Notes: a model not told the origin generated them from the letters alone. A stretch of DNA of 64,000 nt from UBA11524 sp963590165 (GCA_963590165.1 CAVANO010000034.1:62001-126000); one strand, 5' to 3'. Shown: positions 45,104-54,762, counted from the stretch's first letter. Translations and numbers: made by a program.

Positions 45104-46068
45104 CAAGCATCCGGCTTGCACCCATGGCAGGAATCACGGACTGGCCGTTCCGCGTGCTTTGCTTTGAACAAGGTTGCGATACGGCAACGACTGAGATGAT
45201 CAGCGCAATGGGTTATTTGTATGCACCGCGGAATCATCCTGCAACCGTATCGCTGTTGCAGAGGGATGAACACGAGGGCAAGCTGCTCGTGCAGATTTTC
45301 GGCAAAGAAGCGGATTTGATGGCGCGCACCGCCGAGGAACTGTCCTCAATGGGCAGATTCGACGGTATTGATATCAATATGGGCTGTCCGGCACATAAAG
45401 TAGCAGCCTCAGGTGAGGGAAGCGGACTCATGCGTACACCGGAAAATGCCGAAAAAATACTCCGCGCTGTCTGCAAGGCGAGTAAACTGCCTGTTTCCGT
45501 CAAAATGCGACTGGGCTGGGACAATGAGCACATTAATGTCATCGATATGGCAAAAATGGCTGAGGACTGCGGTGCCTGTGAGATTACCATTCATGGTCGG
45601 ACACGTCAGCAGCAGTACAGCGGTCAGGCAGACTGGCGCTACGTTGCTGAAGTCAAAAATATCGTTCACGTTCCTGTCATTGGAAACGGCGATATCTTTA
45701 CCGCAGACGATGCTGCCCGCCGAATCGTCGAGACAGGCGTTGATGGCGTGATGATCGGGCGTGGAGCGCTCGGCAATCCGTGGTTATTCCGTGAAATCAA
45801 GCAGACGCTGCGTGGTGAAACGGTTGTTATGCCCAGCATTCAGGAACGCATCGATATGGCGCTTCGCCATTATGATATGCTGCTGAATTGGAAACCGGAA
45901 CGTGTTGCCGTCAACGAAATGCGCAAACATGTCGGCTGGTATGTGAGCGGCATGCACGGTGCAGCGCAGCTTCGCGGACAAATTAATCAGCTGGAAAGTC
46001 CAGACGAAGTCAAGGACATGCTTCGTACATTTGCCAAAGCAAATATGGAATCAGAGACTCTTGCTTGA
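45100..46068 (+). CDS. dusB: tRNA-dihydrouridine synthase (DusB type)
   Basis: This 322-residue FMN enzyme reduces uridine to dihydrouridine in tRNA. Motifs are LAPMAGITDWPFR, the cysteine region INMGCPAHKV, VKMRLGW, ITIHGRTRQQQYSG, and VIGNGDIFTADDA with IGRGALGNPWLF. It is coupled to the GH127-like gene by a 4-base overlap, and a secreted protein gene follows 17 bases later. Confidence 0.95.
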   Translation: MTSIRLAPMAGITDWPFRVLCFEQGCDTATTEMISAMGYLYAPRNHPATVSLLQRDEHEGKLLVQIFGKEADLMARTAEELSSMGRFDGIDINMGCPAHKVAASGEGSGLMRTPENAEKILRAVCKASKLPVSVKMRLGWDNEHINVIDMAKMAEDCGACEITIHGRTRQQQYSGQADWRYVAEVKNIVHVPVIGNGDIFTADDAARRIVETGVDGVMIGRGALGNPWLFREIKQTLRGETVVMPSIQERIDMALRHYDMLLNWKPERVAVNEMRKHVGWYVSGMHGAAQLRGQINQLESPDEVKDMLRTFAKANMESETLA

Positions 46069-46085
46069 AAGGATTGTGACTCTTC

Positions 46086-47487
46086 ATGCGTAAGCTGCTT
46101 TCGCTGTTGCTGGTGCTCCTGACGCTGTTTTCCGCAGCATCGGCTGATTCTCAGTTGCTTCGCTATGCGTCCGATGTGGAGTTAGCGGAAACGCCACTTG
46201 CTGTGACGCTTTCGATTCAGCTTACCGAGCATTCACCGTTTGACGAGACGAGAACAGCCATGCTGAATCAGGTGCTCACGCAGCTAGCACTGTGCATTTA
46301 CGCAGGAGACAATCAAAGCAGTGTTGCCATCACAATGGGCAGTGAAGATCTATTGACACTTTCGCAGAAAGGCAACGAAGTGCAAATTTCCTGCATGCCA
46401 GGTACAACCTATACTGCCTCAGAGAGTGACGTTCTTTCGTTGCTGCTTGGTTCAGACGTATCTACCGACACTGCCGCTATTGATGGCACGTATGAGCAGT
46501 GGCTGGAGGATGGCTGGACGCTTAGCACTTCGCTTTTGGAGCCGCTTGCAGACTACGGAAAGCGCAAGAGTACGAAAACCACTGTCAAAAACATGGGTGT
46601 TGCACGTTCCTGCACGGATTATACCATTCCAAAGTCCAAGACAGATAACTTCAAGGAAATCTTGCTGTCGCTGTGCCCCGAAGGCGATTTGCATGACTTG
46701 CTTGCTTCTTTGACCTTCTCCGGCAAGCAGACCATCCGCATTTATCGTGCACAGGACNNNNNNNNNNCCGTTGCGGTTGGAGTACAACGGCGTATGCGGC
46801 TTGGAAGGCGATCTACGCACGGTAAAATTTGTCTGGCGCACAAAGCGCGAATCGGATGAGACGCGCGACGAAATCACGCTGACATCGCCTGCAAAGAGCG
46901 GGTCAAACAAAAATACGCTAAGCTTCACGCGCATCATGACCTTTTCGAATAAGAAGATCACCGCCGAGGGCGAATATTCCTATAAGGTGACTGTTAACAA
47001 ACAGACAAGCCAGACCGATGCAACCTTCGACCTGACAAATAAAATCAGCGGTGAAAGCGAAGCCATCAGCGGCAGCGTTGTGATCAAAACAAAAGCTGCC
47101 GGTAGTGACGCCACTATCACAGAAACATTCACACCGGAGATTGCCTTCAGTACGGCTTCCGAAACACTTGCAGGCTCCGGAACACTGCGCTACCAACGGA
47201 AAGGTGAGGTAGGCATAACCGAGGACTGCACCATCGCTATGACCATCGGTGCCGCCGATCACTTTCCATGGGAAACAAACGCCACAGCAACAGATCTGAG
47301 TGCACTCAGCGAAGATGCGTTGCAATCGCTTCAGGCGCAGGTGTCCGGCGCAGTCGCAACGGCAATTGTCCGTCCGCTGATTCAGGTGCTCAGCGCCGAA
47401 GATGCCGCATTCTTCTTCTATGAAATGGCAGAAGAGGACGTGCTGGAAATTCAGCAGGAGGCTGGCAAAGAGGTTATCGTAGAATAA
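46086..47487 (+). CDS. secreted protein of unknown function, interrupted by assembly gap
   Basis: The product begins with a signal peptide (residues 1-20, MRKLLSLLLVLLTLFSAASA) and continues to about residue 224 (SGKQTIRIYRAQD). There the 10-N run interrupts it. After the gap the frame is offset (PLRLEYNGVCGLEGDL), so the Ns probably do not reflect the true length and the gene is one reading frame. The rest is beta-rich, Ser/Thr-rich and lacks cysteines. It ends with a helical stretch before residues VIVE. It may be a paralog of the next gene. No family is recognised. Confidence 0.75.
46758..46767. other. assembly gap of 10 Ns
   Basis: Ten undetermined bases lie inside a secreted protein gene. 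Reading frames on the two sides differ by one, which is expected if 10 is a placeholder length. Confidence 0.98.
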
Positions 47488-47527
47488 GCATTGGCTGATC
47501 ATCCATCAATATGAGGAGGAATAACCC

Positions 47528-49093
47528 ATGTCAAAACGAATCATGTCTGCCGTCCTGACGCTGGTAATGACATTACTCATGCTGGGCAGTGCCTTCGCTG
47601 CCACAGAGGATGACTATACACTGCCTGAGGTGATGTATCAGCAATTTTCTGTGCAGGATTATCCGATTCGCGGCTCTATGGCGCTCACTGCCTCCGGCAC
47701 GGCTTCATGGCTTGATCTTTTCCTGCCTGTCACCGCCTCAACGCTTCATCTGCGTCTGCTGAATCTGGAGGAAAGTGATGATTTCCAGTATCAGATTTAT
47801 GCTGAGGATGACGATGGCAATCAGCAAGGACTGACGCAACTTTACCGCGTGGGCGATTCGCTATATCTCCGTTCTGCTCTTGTACCGGATACCATCTTGA
47901 CAGCATCACTCAACGATAGCGCATTCCAATCGATTCTCGGCACCTCGGCTGGCGGCAATCCGTCGTTCTATTCCGTCCTCCTCGGCATTGCAAATCAGCC
48001 GAGTCTGGTTCTGGAAAACACCTGGGCTCCACTACTCGATGCCTATCTGAACAGCATTGAGCTTTGGCTTGCCGATTACGCATCGGATCCGACAACCTTG
48101 ACAGAAAACGATGAGATGCTCATTCAGATCACCTACGTCATTCCTGCTGACGATGTCAAGACGCTGGCAAAGCAGTTGTGGCATACATTCCTCTATGATC
48201 AGGAATTACTGGCGCTCATTCGACCGCTGATGACGGAAGCTCAGCAGGAGACATACCTGAACACATCGATGATCTACTTCTATGACGCATGCATCGATGC
48301 GCTGCCGCTGACAGGTGAGCTTCGTCTGTCAAGAACACTGTCTACGCGCGGTGACACGCTGTCTGTAACTGTTGCGCTGCCGCTTCCGCAAAATCCGTGG
48401 GGCTACACGAACCTGACTTTCAAACAGGAAGAGCAGACAACGACGCTGATGCTCATGAACGAGAAACAGACGCTCACGTTGAGTATTCAGCAGAGTGAAG
48501 ACGCCGAACAACCCTATTCCGGTTATGTTTCGCGCATACCCGCCGCAGATGTGCAGGATATCAAACCGCTACGTGCCGTATTTGCCTTCTCGTACACCCA
48601 TTCTGAAACGTCAGACTCCAGCAAGCGCTATGATAATTCCGAATGGCAGTTGGTACTCACGCCTGACATTCCAGAAGGCGAAGAAGAGCAATATGAAACA
48701 TTTGAGCCGATTACGGCTGAACTGACACTCCAGTACAACCGCGAAAAGAAAGAAGCTGCTCCTGTCCGCCTGAACATCACTGCCGGTCTGCATATGGCAG
48801 AGGCCGATCTGACGCTCCGCATGGCGCTGAGGACAACCGGTCGTTGGAACGCGCTTGATCTACCGACCGATGGTGCACAGAATGTTACGAGCATGGACAG
48901 CACACAGCTTTTCAGCATCCTGTCAACAGCGATGAACAGCTTGACGGAAAACTTCGGTTCACAACCCATCTCTGCCGCCACGCCAGCTGATTTAATTAAT
49001 GATGAAGATGTTCCCACGTCCACCGATTCGGAAACTACTGATGATCTGCCGCTTCCTGAAGAAGCGTTAACGCCGGTTCCGCCACAGGAATAA
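47528..49093 (+). CDS. secreted protein of unknown function
   Basis: This 521-residue protein has a signal peptide (residues 1-25, ending GSAFA) and a long beta-rich, acidic exported part with no cysteines. The last 30 residues are a Thr/Asp/Pro/Glu-rich tail. It shares a layout with the preceding gene: a long N-terminal part, a YxIP phrase, amphipathic strands (SVTVALPLP, TTTLMLMNEK), a Trp-containing strand near the end, then a helix. I infer paralogy. AGGAGG precedes the ATG. It ends at a very strong terminator. Confidence 0.8.
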   Translation: MSKRIMSAVLTLVMTLLMLGSAFAATEDDYTLPEVMYQQFSVQDYPIRGSMALTASGTASWLDLFLPVTASTLHLRLLNLEESDDFQYQIYAEDDDGNQQGLTQLYRVGDSLYLRSALVPDTILTASLNDSAFQSILGTSAGGNPSFYSVLLGIANQPSLVLENTWAPLLDAYLNSIELWLADYASDPTTLTENDEMLIQITYVIPADDVKTLAKQLWHTFLYDQELLALIRPLMTEAQQETYLNTSMIYFYDACIDALPLTGELRLSRTLSTRGDTLSVTVALPLPQNPWGYTNLTFKQEEQTTTLMLMNEKQTLTLSIQQSEDAEQPYSGYVSRIPAADVQDIKPLRAVFAFSYTHSETSDSSKRYDNSEWQLVLTPDIPEGEEEQYETFEPITAELTLQYNREKKEAAPVRLNITAGLHMAEADLTLRMALRTTGRWNALDLPTDGAQNVTSMDSTQLFSILSTAMNSLTENFGSQPISAATPADLINDEDVPTSTDSETTDDLPLPEEALTPVPPQE

Positions 49094-49096
49094 ATA

Positions 49097-49148
49097 CCAT
49101 AACAAAGCTCCCGCTCTGAAGCAATTCAGAGCGGGAGCCTTGTTATGG
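49097..49148. terminator. very strong bidirectional terminator
   Basis: CCATAACAA plus GCTCCCGCTCTGAA pair with TTCAGAGCGGGAGC plus TTGTTATGG across a GCAA tetraloop; the only mismatch is one A-C. It separates the secreted protein gene from the convergent GH67 gene, whose last codons it overlaps. Confidence 0.95.
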
Positions 49149-50993
49149 GTAAATCGTTCTGCCATGGATATCGTCAATGCCAGACAAACGATGGAAGTAC
49201 GTATTAATGACATCACGCCACTCGCGAGCATTCTGCTTTTGAAGCTTGATACGCTCCAGCACAATTGCGCGATCCTCTTCCGGCAATATCAGTGACTGTA
49301 GCGCTTCGCTTGCGCGTTCCACCCATTCGTATCCCTCGAAGTGATCATCATAGATGCGCTGAATCAGCGTCCGCCCGTCACGCATCCGGTAAGTGTACGG
49401 TAAACGATGAAAAAATAGCAGTAACTCATCCGGGCATGTTTCCAGCGATGAATATCGGTCGCACAGTTGTGGCGGATATTGCAATGCATAACCTGTCCCG
49501 TCGGATGTACGGTCAATACCAACTGCATCACGACTTGCCTTATGATACGTCCCCCATGACTGATATTCATATCCGTCCGGACTTGGACCGTAGTGGACAT
49601 TCGGCACAACCATCCAGCCGATACCAAGCGGTGACGTATACTGTTCATACGCATGACGGCTGCCGAGCAGAACGTCAGCAAGCGTACATTCATTTTTAGA
49701 CGAAATTGGGTAGGTGAGGCGAATCCACATCCGGATGATGTCATCCGGACGGCAGCAAAGAGGATTCCATGCGAGGGCGCCATACGCAAATAGATTCAAT
49801 GCGGCAAACGGATGACCTGTCATAATTGTATCATTGCCGAGGTTCGAAACAGCCGCCATCGCCATGATACTCTCCAATGGCAAATCAGCCATGGTCTCCT
49901 GCCACATAACTGGCATCGCGTATAAGTCAATTTGCTGACCCGTGTATTCCTGTGCCAGCTGCCATTCCAAAGCAAGATTCGTGTGCGGCATGGCCAGAAG
50001 CGTCGGCGAAATCGGCTCACGCACCTGAAAATCGAACGGACCGTTCTTTACCTGCAGAATGACATTATCCTCAAATTGACCATCGAGATGCACATAGTTG
50101 TCATAAGCTGCTTTCGGGCGATCTATCGAAGTATCTCGCCAATCCTGCTGGCAATTATAAACGAAGCAACGCCAGACAAGTACGCCTCCGAAAGGCTTAA
50201 TCGCCCGAGCAAGCATGTTCGCACCATCCGCATGATTCCTGCCGTAGCTGAAAGGTCCGGGACGATGCTCGCTGTCCGCCTTGACAAGGAAGCCAGCAAG
50301 ATCCGGAATGATGCTGTACACAATTGCTGCCTGATGTTGCCACCATGCTTTCACGCGCTCATCCAGCGGATCAGCCGTTGGAATCCCATGCAGCATAGGC
50401 TGCGAATAATCGACAGACACCATCAAGCGAACGCCAAAAGGGCGGAAAATTGCCGCAAGTGCCGCCAAATCAGGCAAAAACGACTCGATCAGTTCCTGTG
50501 CGGGCTTGCGGACATTGACATTGTTGATGCACAGCACGTTCAACCCGACTGATGCCATCATCCGTGCAAGTTGGCGAAGACGTGACGCATCATAAGACAG
50601 CCTTCCTCCATCAAAAAACAGGCTTCTGCCAGAATAGCCGCGTTCTACACTGCCGTCCATATTGTCCCAGCAATTGATCATGCGCAACGCATATTGCGGC
50701 AATGCAGCGTAGCTTTCCGGAATATCTGAACCGATAGCAAGCTTCATCAGCAGGTGATACACGCCGTACAGTATGCCGGTTTCGCCGCCTGTCAAAACGA
50801 CATTAGTACCTTTGCAAGAGAATGTATAGCCGTCACGCAGCGATTCATCCTGCTTCAGCGTTACATACCAATCGGGTGCAATCCTTGGCAGAGCATGTTC
50901 CAGCTCATATTGAGCCGTCTCCACCGGTCGCACGAAGCCGTCAGGAGCATCGTCCGTCAAAAAGGGAAGCCACGAACGCCATACGTTCTTCAT
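49143..50993 (-). CDS. alpha-glucuronidase, GH67
   Basis: GH67 enzymes release (4-O-methyl-)glucuronic acid from the end of xylo-oligosaccharides. This 616-residue protein has RMINCWDNMDGSVERGYSG, VKADSEHRPGPFSYGRNHADGANMLA with the proposed acid glutamate, and ILQVKNGPFDFQVREPISP with the base Asp/Glu pair, as in known GH67 enzymes. There is no signal peptide, so it acts in the cytoplasm. The ATG at 50993 follows GAGGAGG. It is divergent from the MBL-GH39 pair. Confidence 0.95.
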   Translation of the reverse strand: MKNVWRSWLPFLTDDAPDGFVRPVETAQYELEHALPRIAPDWYVTLKQDESLRDGYTFSCKGTNVVLTGGETGILYGVYHLLMKLAIGSDIPESYAALPQYALRMINCWDNMDGSVERGYSGRSLFFDGGRLSYDASRLRQLARMMASVGLNVLCINNVNVRKPAQELIESFLPDLAALAAIFRPFGVRLMVSVDYSQPMLHGIPTADPLDERVKAWWQHQAAIVYSIIPDLAGFLVKADSEHRPGPFSYGRNHADGANMLARAIKPFGGVLVWRCFVYNCQQDWRDTSIDRPKAAYDNYVHLDGQFEDNVILQVKNGPFDFQVREPISPTLLAMPHTNLALEWQLAQEYTGQQIDLYAMPVMWQETMADLPLESIMAMAAVSNLGNDTIMTGHPFAALNLFAYGALAWNPLCCRPDDIIRMWIRLTYPISSKNECTLADVLLGSRHAYEQYTSPLGIGWMVVPNVHYGPSPDGYEYQSWGTYHKASRDAVGIDRTSDGTGYALQYPPQLCDRYSSLETCPDELLLFFHRLPYTYRMRDGRTLIQRIYDDHFEGYEWVERASEALQSLILPEEDRAIVLERIKLQKQNAREWRDVINTYFHRLSGIDDIHGRTIYP

Positions 50994-51025
50994 CACAGAA
51001 GCCCTCCTCAATGAGTAGTAAAAAA

Positions 51026-51054
51026 AGTATAGCACGCGGCAGAAGAAAGCTCAA
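51026..51054 (-). promoter_or_regulatory. promoter of the GH67 gene
   Basis: On the minus strand TTGAGC (51054-51049) and TATACT (51031-51026) are spaced by 17 bases, about 33 bases before the GH67 ATG. Confidence 0.75.
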
Positions 51055-51160
51055 CACAAATCCGCTAAGTGCACCAAAAAGTTAAATGTCAAACAGGAAA
51101 AACACAACTGCCTGTCGAATAAAGGAACTAAATCTCTTCGCAAGAAAGGATGAGACTAAT

Positions 51161-51946
51161 TTGTCTTTTACTGTTCACGCAGTGATGCCGGGCGTGTGGC
51201 ATATTGCGGATTGCCTTGGCGTGTGCATGACGCTTCTGGAAGGGGAGAATGCCGCACTGCTTGTCGATACGGGTTATGGCATCGAAGATGTAGCAGCGTT
51301 TATGCAGCACATGACCGACAAGCCGCTGACAGTCTTTCTGACGCACAACCACTATGACCATGTTCTGGGTGCGCGCTGGTTTCCAGAAACACACATGCTG
51401 CCGGAAGATTTGCCGGATTGGTCTGTCTTCACCGACACGGCAACACGTAAGCGCATTGTGGCACAGGCAATCGGGCAAAATATTACAGTGGATGAAACAG
51501 CATTCCTATCCGGAAATATTCAGCCGCCAAAGCCGATGGCACCTGGTACCATTGACTTGGGCGGCATGACAGCAGAAATCATTGCTGTACCCGGTCATAC
51601 ACCCGGTTCTGCTGTGGTATACGTGCCTGAGCGAAAGCTGTTGCTTTCCGGCGATGACTGGAATCCAACCACGTGGTTGTTCTTTCCGCAGGCACTTGGG
51701 CTTCGCGAATATCGGAACAACATGCGTGAAATACAGCTACTGCCATTTGAGAAGGTGCTGTGTCCGCATCGGGATATGCTCTACGATCGCTGGATGTTCG
51801 ATGATTTCTTCAATTCGCTGACGGATGGCAATCTTCGCGCTGCAGAGCCAGTGAACATTCCGCCGTATGAGAAGATCGACACATGTCAGGCGTATCTGCC
51901 GCACGATCAGGTTTTCGTATTTGACTGGACAAAATCAGGCTTATAA
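51161..51946 (+). CDS. metallo-beta-lactamase-fold hydrolase
   Basis: This protein has the MBL metal motif FLTHNHYDH, the later metal histidine in VPGHTPGSAVVY, the aspartate in LLSGDDWNP and a C-terminal histidine in CPHRDM. The substrate is unknown. I prefer a TTG start at 51161 (261 residues) because GAAAGGA (51144-51150) precedes it. The in-frame ATG at 51086 has no binding site and adds 25 residues unlike the family. It lies between the GH67 and GH39 genes and 30 bases before GH39, so a role in xylan product handling is possible. Confidence 0.82.
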   Translation: MSFTVHAVMPGVWHIADCLGVCMTLLEGENAALLVDTGYGIEDVAAFMQHMTDKPLTVFLTHNHYDHVLGARWFPETHMLPEDLPDWSVFTDTATRKRIVAQAIGQNITVDETAFLSGNIQPPKPMAPGTIDLGGMTAEIIAVPGHTPGSAVVYVPERKLLLSGDDWNPTTWLFFPQALGLREYRNNMREIQLLPFEKVLCPHRDMLYDRWMFDDFFNSLTDGNLRAAEPVNIPPYEKIDTCQAYLPHDQVFVFDWTKSGL

Positions 51947-51976
51947 GCCGAAGCAAGAAAGGAATAACCTTATTAT

Positions 51977-53479
51977 ATGAATACGCATGAAATTCATTTA
52001 TCCGCTGACTGCACCGCTTCATTCAGCAATCACACGTCCTTTTGCATTGGCACAGGGCGCATGGGGTTGGCACTTCAGAAGGAATATCACGATCAACTTG
52101 CCATGGCACAGGCGGAATGCAACTTCAAGCACATCCGCGGGCACGGACTTTTCAGCGATGATATGGCGATTTATCAACCGTATCAGGATCAAGACGGCAA
52201 CTGGCATGAATCGTATAACTTCACTTACCTCGACCGTGTCATGGATGATTATCGTTCCCTTGGACTGAAGCCGTTTTTGGAACTTGGCTTCATGCCACAG
52301 AAGATAGCAAGCGGCACACAGACAGTTTTCTACTGGAAGGGAAATGTAACACCGCCACAGGACGATGAAAAATGGGCTAATCTGGTGAAGGCGACCCTTC
52401 TGCATCTGGCCGAGCGCTACGGCAGAGAGGAAGTTTCCTCGTGGCCATGCGAAATTTGGAACGAGCCAAACCTTGACTGCTTCTGGGAGAACGCAGACGA
52501 AGAAAAGTACCATCACCTATACGCCATCACTGCACGCGCTGTGAAGTCAGTACTGCCAGAAATGCGTGTCGGCGGACCTGCCATCTGCGGCGGTGCAACT
52601 TCGCTGGATTGGGTACGCAACTTCCTGCAGTTCTGCTTGGACGAGCATCTGCCTGTTGACTTCGTGACACGTCACGCCTACATGGGCGAAACACCAGAGC
52701 ATCAAGGGCGGTATCTGTATCATACAATGCGTTCGGTGGATTCTCTGATTAAGGAAATGCAGCAGACACGCGATATCATCGATAGTTTTCCGGAATACAG
52801 CGGCGTTGAAATGCACATTACAGAATTCAACACATCCTATAACCCATTCTGCCCAATTCACGATACGAATCTGAATGCGGCGTATATGGCTGGCGTATTG
52901 GCACGGATGGGGGATGTTGCAGCATCGTATTCCTACTGGACGTTCGGCGATGTATTTGAGGAGCAGGGTGTTCCGCCGATGCCGTTCCATGGTGGCTTCG
53001 GTTTGATTGCGAACGGTCTGATTGCCAAGCCGACACTGTGGTCATTCGCATTCTTCTCCAATCTGAACGGCACACCTGTTTACCGCGATGAACACGCAGT
53101 CATTGTCCGGAAGGCAGATGACAGCTACGAGGGAATCCTCTGGAATCTGTGCCGCGAAACGCGTAGGCAACTTCCCGTAACCATCATGTTGCCTGCTGAC
53201 GGCAAACATGTTCTTGTTACAGAAACAGTTGACGAAGTAACCTGTAACCCACTCAAGGCATGGCATGACATGGGTGAGCCTCGCAGTCTAACCCATGAAC
53301 AGCTGAGCACGCTGCGCAAAATGGATCATCCGGAAGCCAAAGTGAGCACCACTGAATCAAATCAGGGCAATGTGACACTTGATTTCCTCCTGCGTGAGAA
53401 TGCGGTCGTGCACTTCACGCTCACAAAGCAGATGTGCGAAGGCGATTACGGCTATCAGTACGACTGGTACATGAAATAA
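51977..53479 (+). CDS. GH39 beta-xylosidase-like enzyme
   Basis: This 500-residue enzyme has the GH39 order: an N-terminal strand set, KHIRGHGLFSDDM, the TIM barrel with the acid/base glutamate in EIWNEPNL, the nucleophile in HITEFNTSY, FHGGFGLI, and a C-terminal beta-sandwich. It probably removes xylose from the non-reducing end of xylo-oligosaccharides. There is no signal peptide. It follows the MBL gene and complements the GH67 activity. Confidence 0.93.
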   Translation: MNTHEIHLSADCTASFSNHTSFCIGTGRMGLALQKEYHDQLAMAQAECNFKHIRGHGLFSDDMAIYQPYQDQDGNWHESYNFTYLDRVMDDYRSLGLKPFLELGFMPQKIASGTQTVFYWKGNVTPPQDDEKWANLVKATLLHLAERYGREEVSSWPCEIWNEPNLDCFWENADEEKYHHLYAITARAVKSVLPEMRVGGPAICGGATSLDWVRNFLQFCLDEHLPVDFVTRHAYMGETPEHQGRYLYHTMRSVDSLIKEMQQTRDIIDSFPEYSGVEMHITEFNTSYNPFCPIHDTNLNAAYMAGVLARMGDVAASYSYWTFGDVFEEQGVPPMPFHGGFGLIANGLIAKPTLWSFAFFSNLNGTPVYRDEHAVIVRKADDSYEGILWNLCRETRRQLPVTIMLPADGKHVLVTETVDEVTCNPLKAWHDMGEPRSLTHEQLSTLRKMDHPEAKVSTTESNQGNVTLDFLLRENAVVHFTLTKQMCEGDYGYQYDWYMK

Positions 53480-53494
53480 AACAGCAGCAGAAAA

Positions 53495-53529
53495 CAGGGC
53501 GCATCGAAAATCAGATGCGCCCTGCTTTT
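53495..53529 (+). terminator. terminator of the MBL-GH39 transcript
   Basis: CAGGGCGCAT (53495-53504) pairs perfectly with ATGCGCCCTG (53515-53524), followed by CTTTTTATT. Confidence 0.92.
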
Positions 53530-53540
53530 TATTATGCTTC

Positions 53541-54596
53541 TCAGATCACCACGAGCGGCTTAATCAAGTCGCGTGGCTTGTCCTTCATCAGCATCAGCGC
53601 AGGTTCAACACTCTCAAGCCCGCTGAAACGATGTGTAATCAGCTTTTCCGGATGGATGCGATTCGCCATCACCAGACGTGCCAGACGCTCCGAACGGAGA
53701 CGACCGCCAGGCATCAGACCGCCGCGAAGCTGCTTATGCCCCATGCCGCAGCCCCAGTCAAGGCGCGGAATGCCAACCGTATCGCCCTCACCGAGGTAAT
53801 TCACATTGCCGATGATTCCGCCAGGCTTCACAATCTTCATTGCCTGCGCGAACGTGTCATTATTGCCGCCAGCAACAACAACCTTGTCAACGCCCTTGCC
53901 ATGCGTCTTATCCATAATCTGCTCAACGATATCCGCCTTATGATAATCGATGATATCCGTCGCACCGAATTCACGCGCAAGGTCGCAGCAGTTCTTACGA
54001 GAACCAACCGCGTAAATTTCAGCAGCACCGCGGATTCCACAGGCGGCAACCGCCATCAGCCCGACAGGACCGATACCAATAACAGCAACATTCTCGCCAA
54101 ACTGAACATCTGCGAGTTCCACGCCATGGAAACCGGTTGGCACCATGTCAGAAATCATCGCCGCTGCAGCAATGTCCATGCCCTCAGGCAGCAGCGCCAG
54201 ATTGCCGTCCGCATCATTTACGTGGAAATATTCAGCAAAGACACCATCCTTGAAATTGGAGAACTTCCATCCAGCCAGCATGCCGCCGGAATGCATCGGA
54301 TAACCGCCCTGCGCCTCAAGAGAATTCCAGTCGGGCGTGATGGCAGACACAAGCACCTTGTCGCCGACCTTGAAATCACGAACCTCACTGCCAACTTCAA
54401 CAACCTCGCCGACTGCCTCGTGACCAAGAATCATGTTCTTGCGGTCGCCGAGTGCACCAGCCCAAACCGTATGGATATCCGACGTGCAGGGAGCGAGCGC
54501 AAGCGGCTTGCAGATTGCGTCCATCGGCCCGCACTTCGGGATATCCTTCTCAATCCAGCCAGTCGAACCGATTGATAGCATTGCGAAACCCTTCAT
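53541..54596 (-). CDS. NADP-dependent zinc secondary alcohol dehydrogenase
   Basis: This 351-residue protein matches the tetrameric NADP alcohol dehydrogenase of Clostridium beijerinckii and Thermoanaerobacter in length and in long stretches, starting MKGFAMLSIG. It has the catalytic zinc residues in LAPCTSDIHT and LGHEAVGEVVEVGSE, the third ligand region SDMVPTGFHG, the Rossmann motif GIGPVGLMAVA and the NADP-selecting GSR. It reduces ketones such as acetone to secondary alcohols. The ATG at 54596 follows GGAGG; longer frames run into the promoter. Confidence 0.95.
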   Translation of the reverse strand: MKGFAMLSIGSTGWIEKDIPKCGPMDAICKPLALAPCTSDIHTVWAGALGDRKNMILGHEAVGEVVEVGSEVRDFKVGDKVLVSAITPDWNSLEAQGGYPMHSGGMLAGWKFSNFKDGVFAEYFHVNDADGNLALLPEGMDIAAAAMISDMVPTGFHGVELADVQFGENVAVIGIGPVGLMAVAACGIRGAAEIYAVGSRKNCCDLAREFGATDIIDYHKADIVEQIMDKTHGKGVDKVVVAGGNNDTFAQAMKIVKPGGIIGNVNYLGEGDTVGIPRLDWGCGMGHKQLRGGLMPGGRLRSERLARLVMANRIHPEKLITHRFSGLESVEPALMLMKDKPRDLIKPLVVI

Positions 54597-54620
54597 AATT
54601 GACCTCCTTGTCATGCATCG

Positions 54621-54639
54621 CGCGTCACTTCCTGACGCG
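54621..54639 (-). promoter_or_regulatory. leader hairpin or operator before the alcohol dehydrogenase gene
   Basis: CGCGTCA (54621-54627) and TGACGCG (54633-54639) are perfect inverted repeats around a 5-base loop. They lie between the predicted transcription start (about 54654) and the ribosome binding site, so they could be a protein operator or an mRNA stem. Confidence 0.45.
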
Positions 54640-54660
54640 TCCTTGATTTTGCTTGTTATT

Positions 54661-54689
54661 AATTTATCACACTTTAGGAACATTGTCAA
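54661..54689 (-). promoter_or_regulatory. promoter of the alcohol dehydrogenase gene
   Basis: On the minus strand TTGACA (54689-54684) and TAAATT (54666-54661) are spaced by 17 bases, within an AT-rich region. Confidence 0.75.
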
Positions 54690-54762
54690 TAGTTTCTCAA
54701 ATATTATTTTGTAAACAATTTATAAATGGCAACATTAGAACATCACAAATTCTTCACAAAAA

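Noticed and set aside
46086..46859. A separate 257-residue protein ending after the N run
   Set aside because: The frame after the gap is an artefact of the placeholder length; the coherent downstream reading belongs to another frame.
51086..51160. ATG at 51086 as the start of the metallo-beta-lactamase-fold gene
   Set aside because: No ribosome binding site precedes it and the encoded residues do not fit the family. TTG at 51161 behind GAAAGGA is preferred, though not proven.
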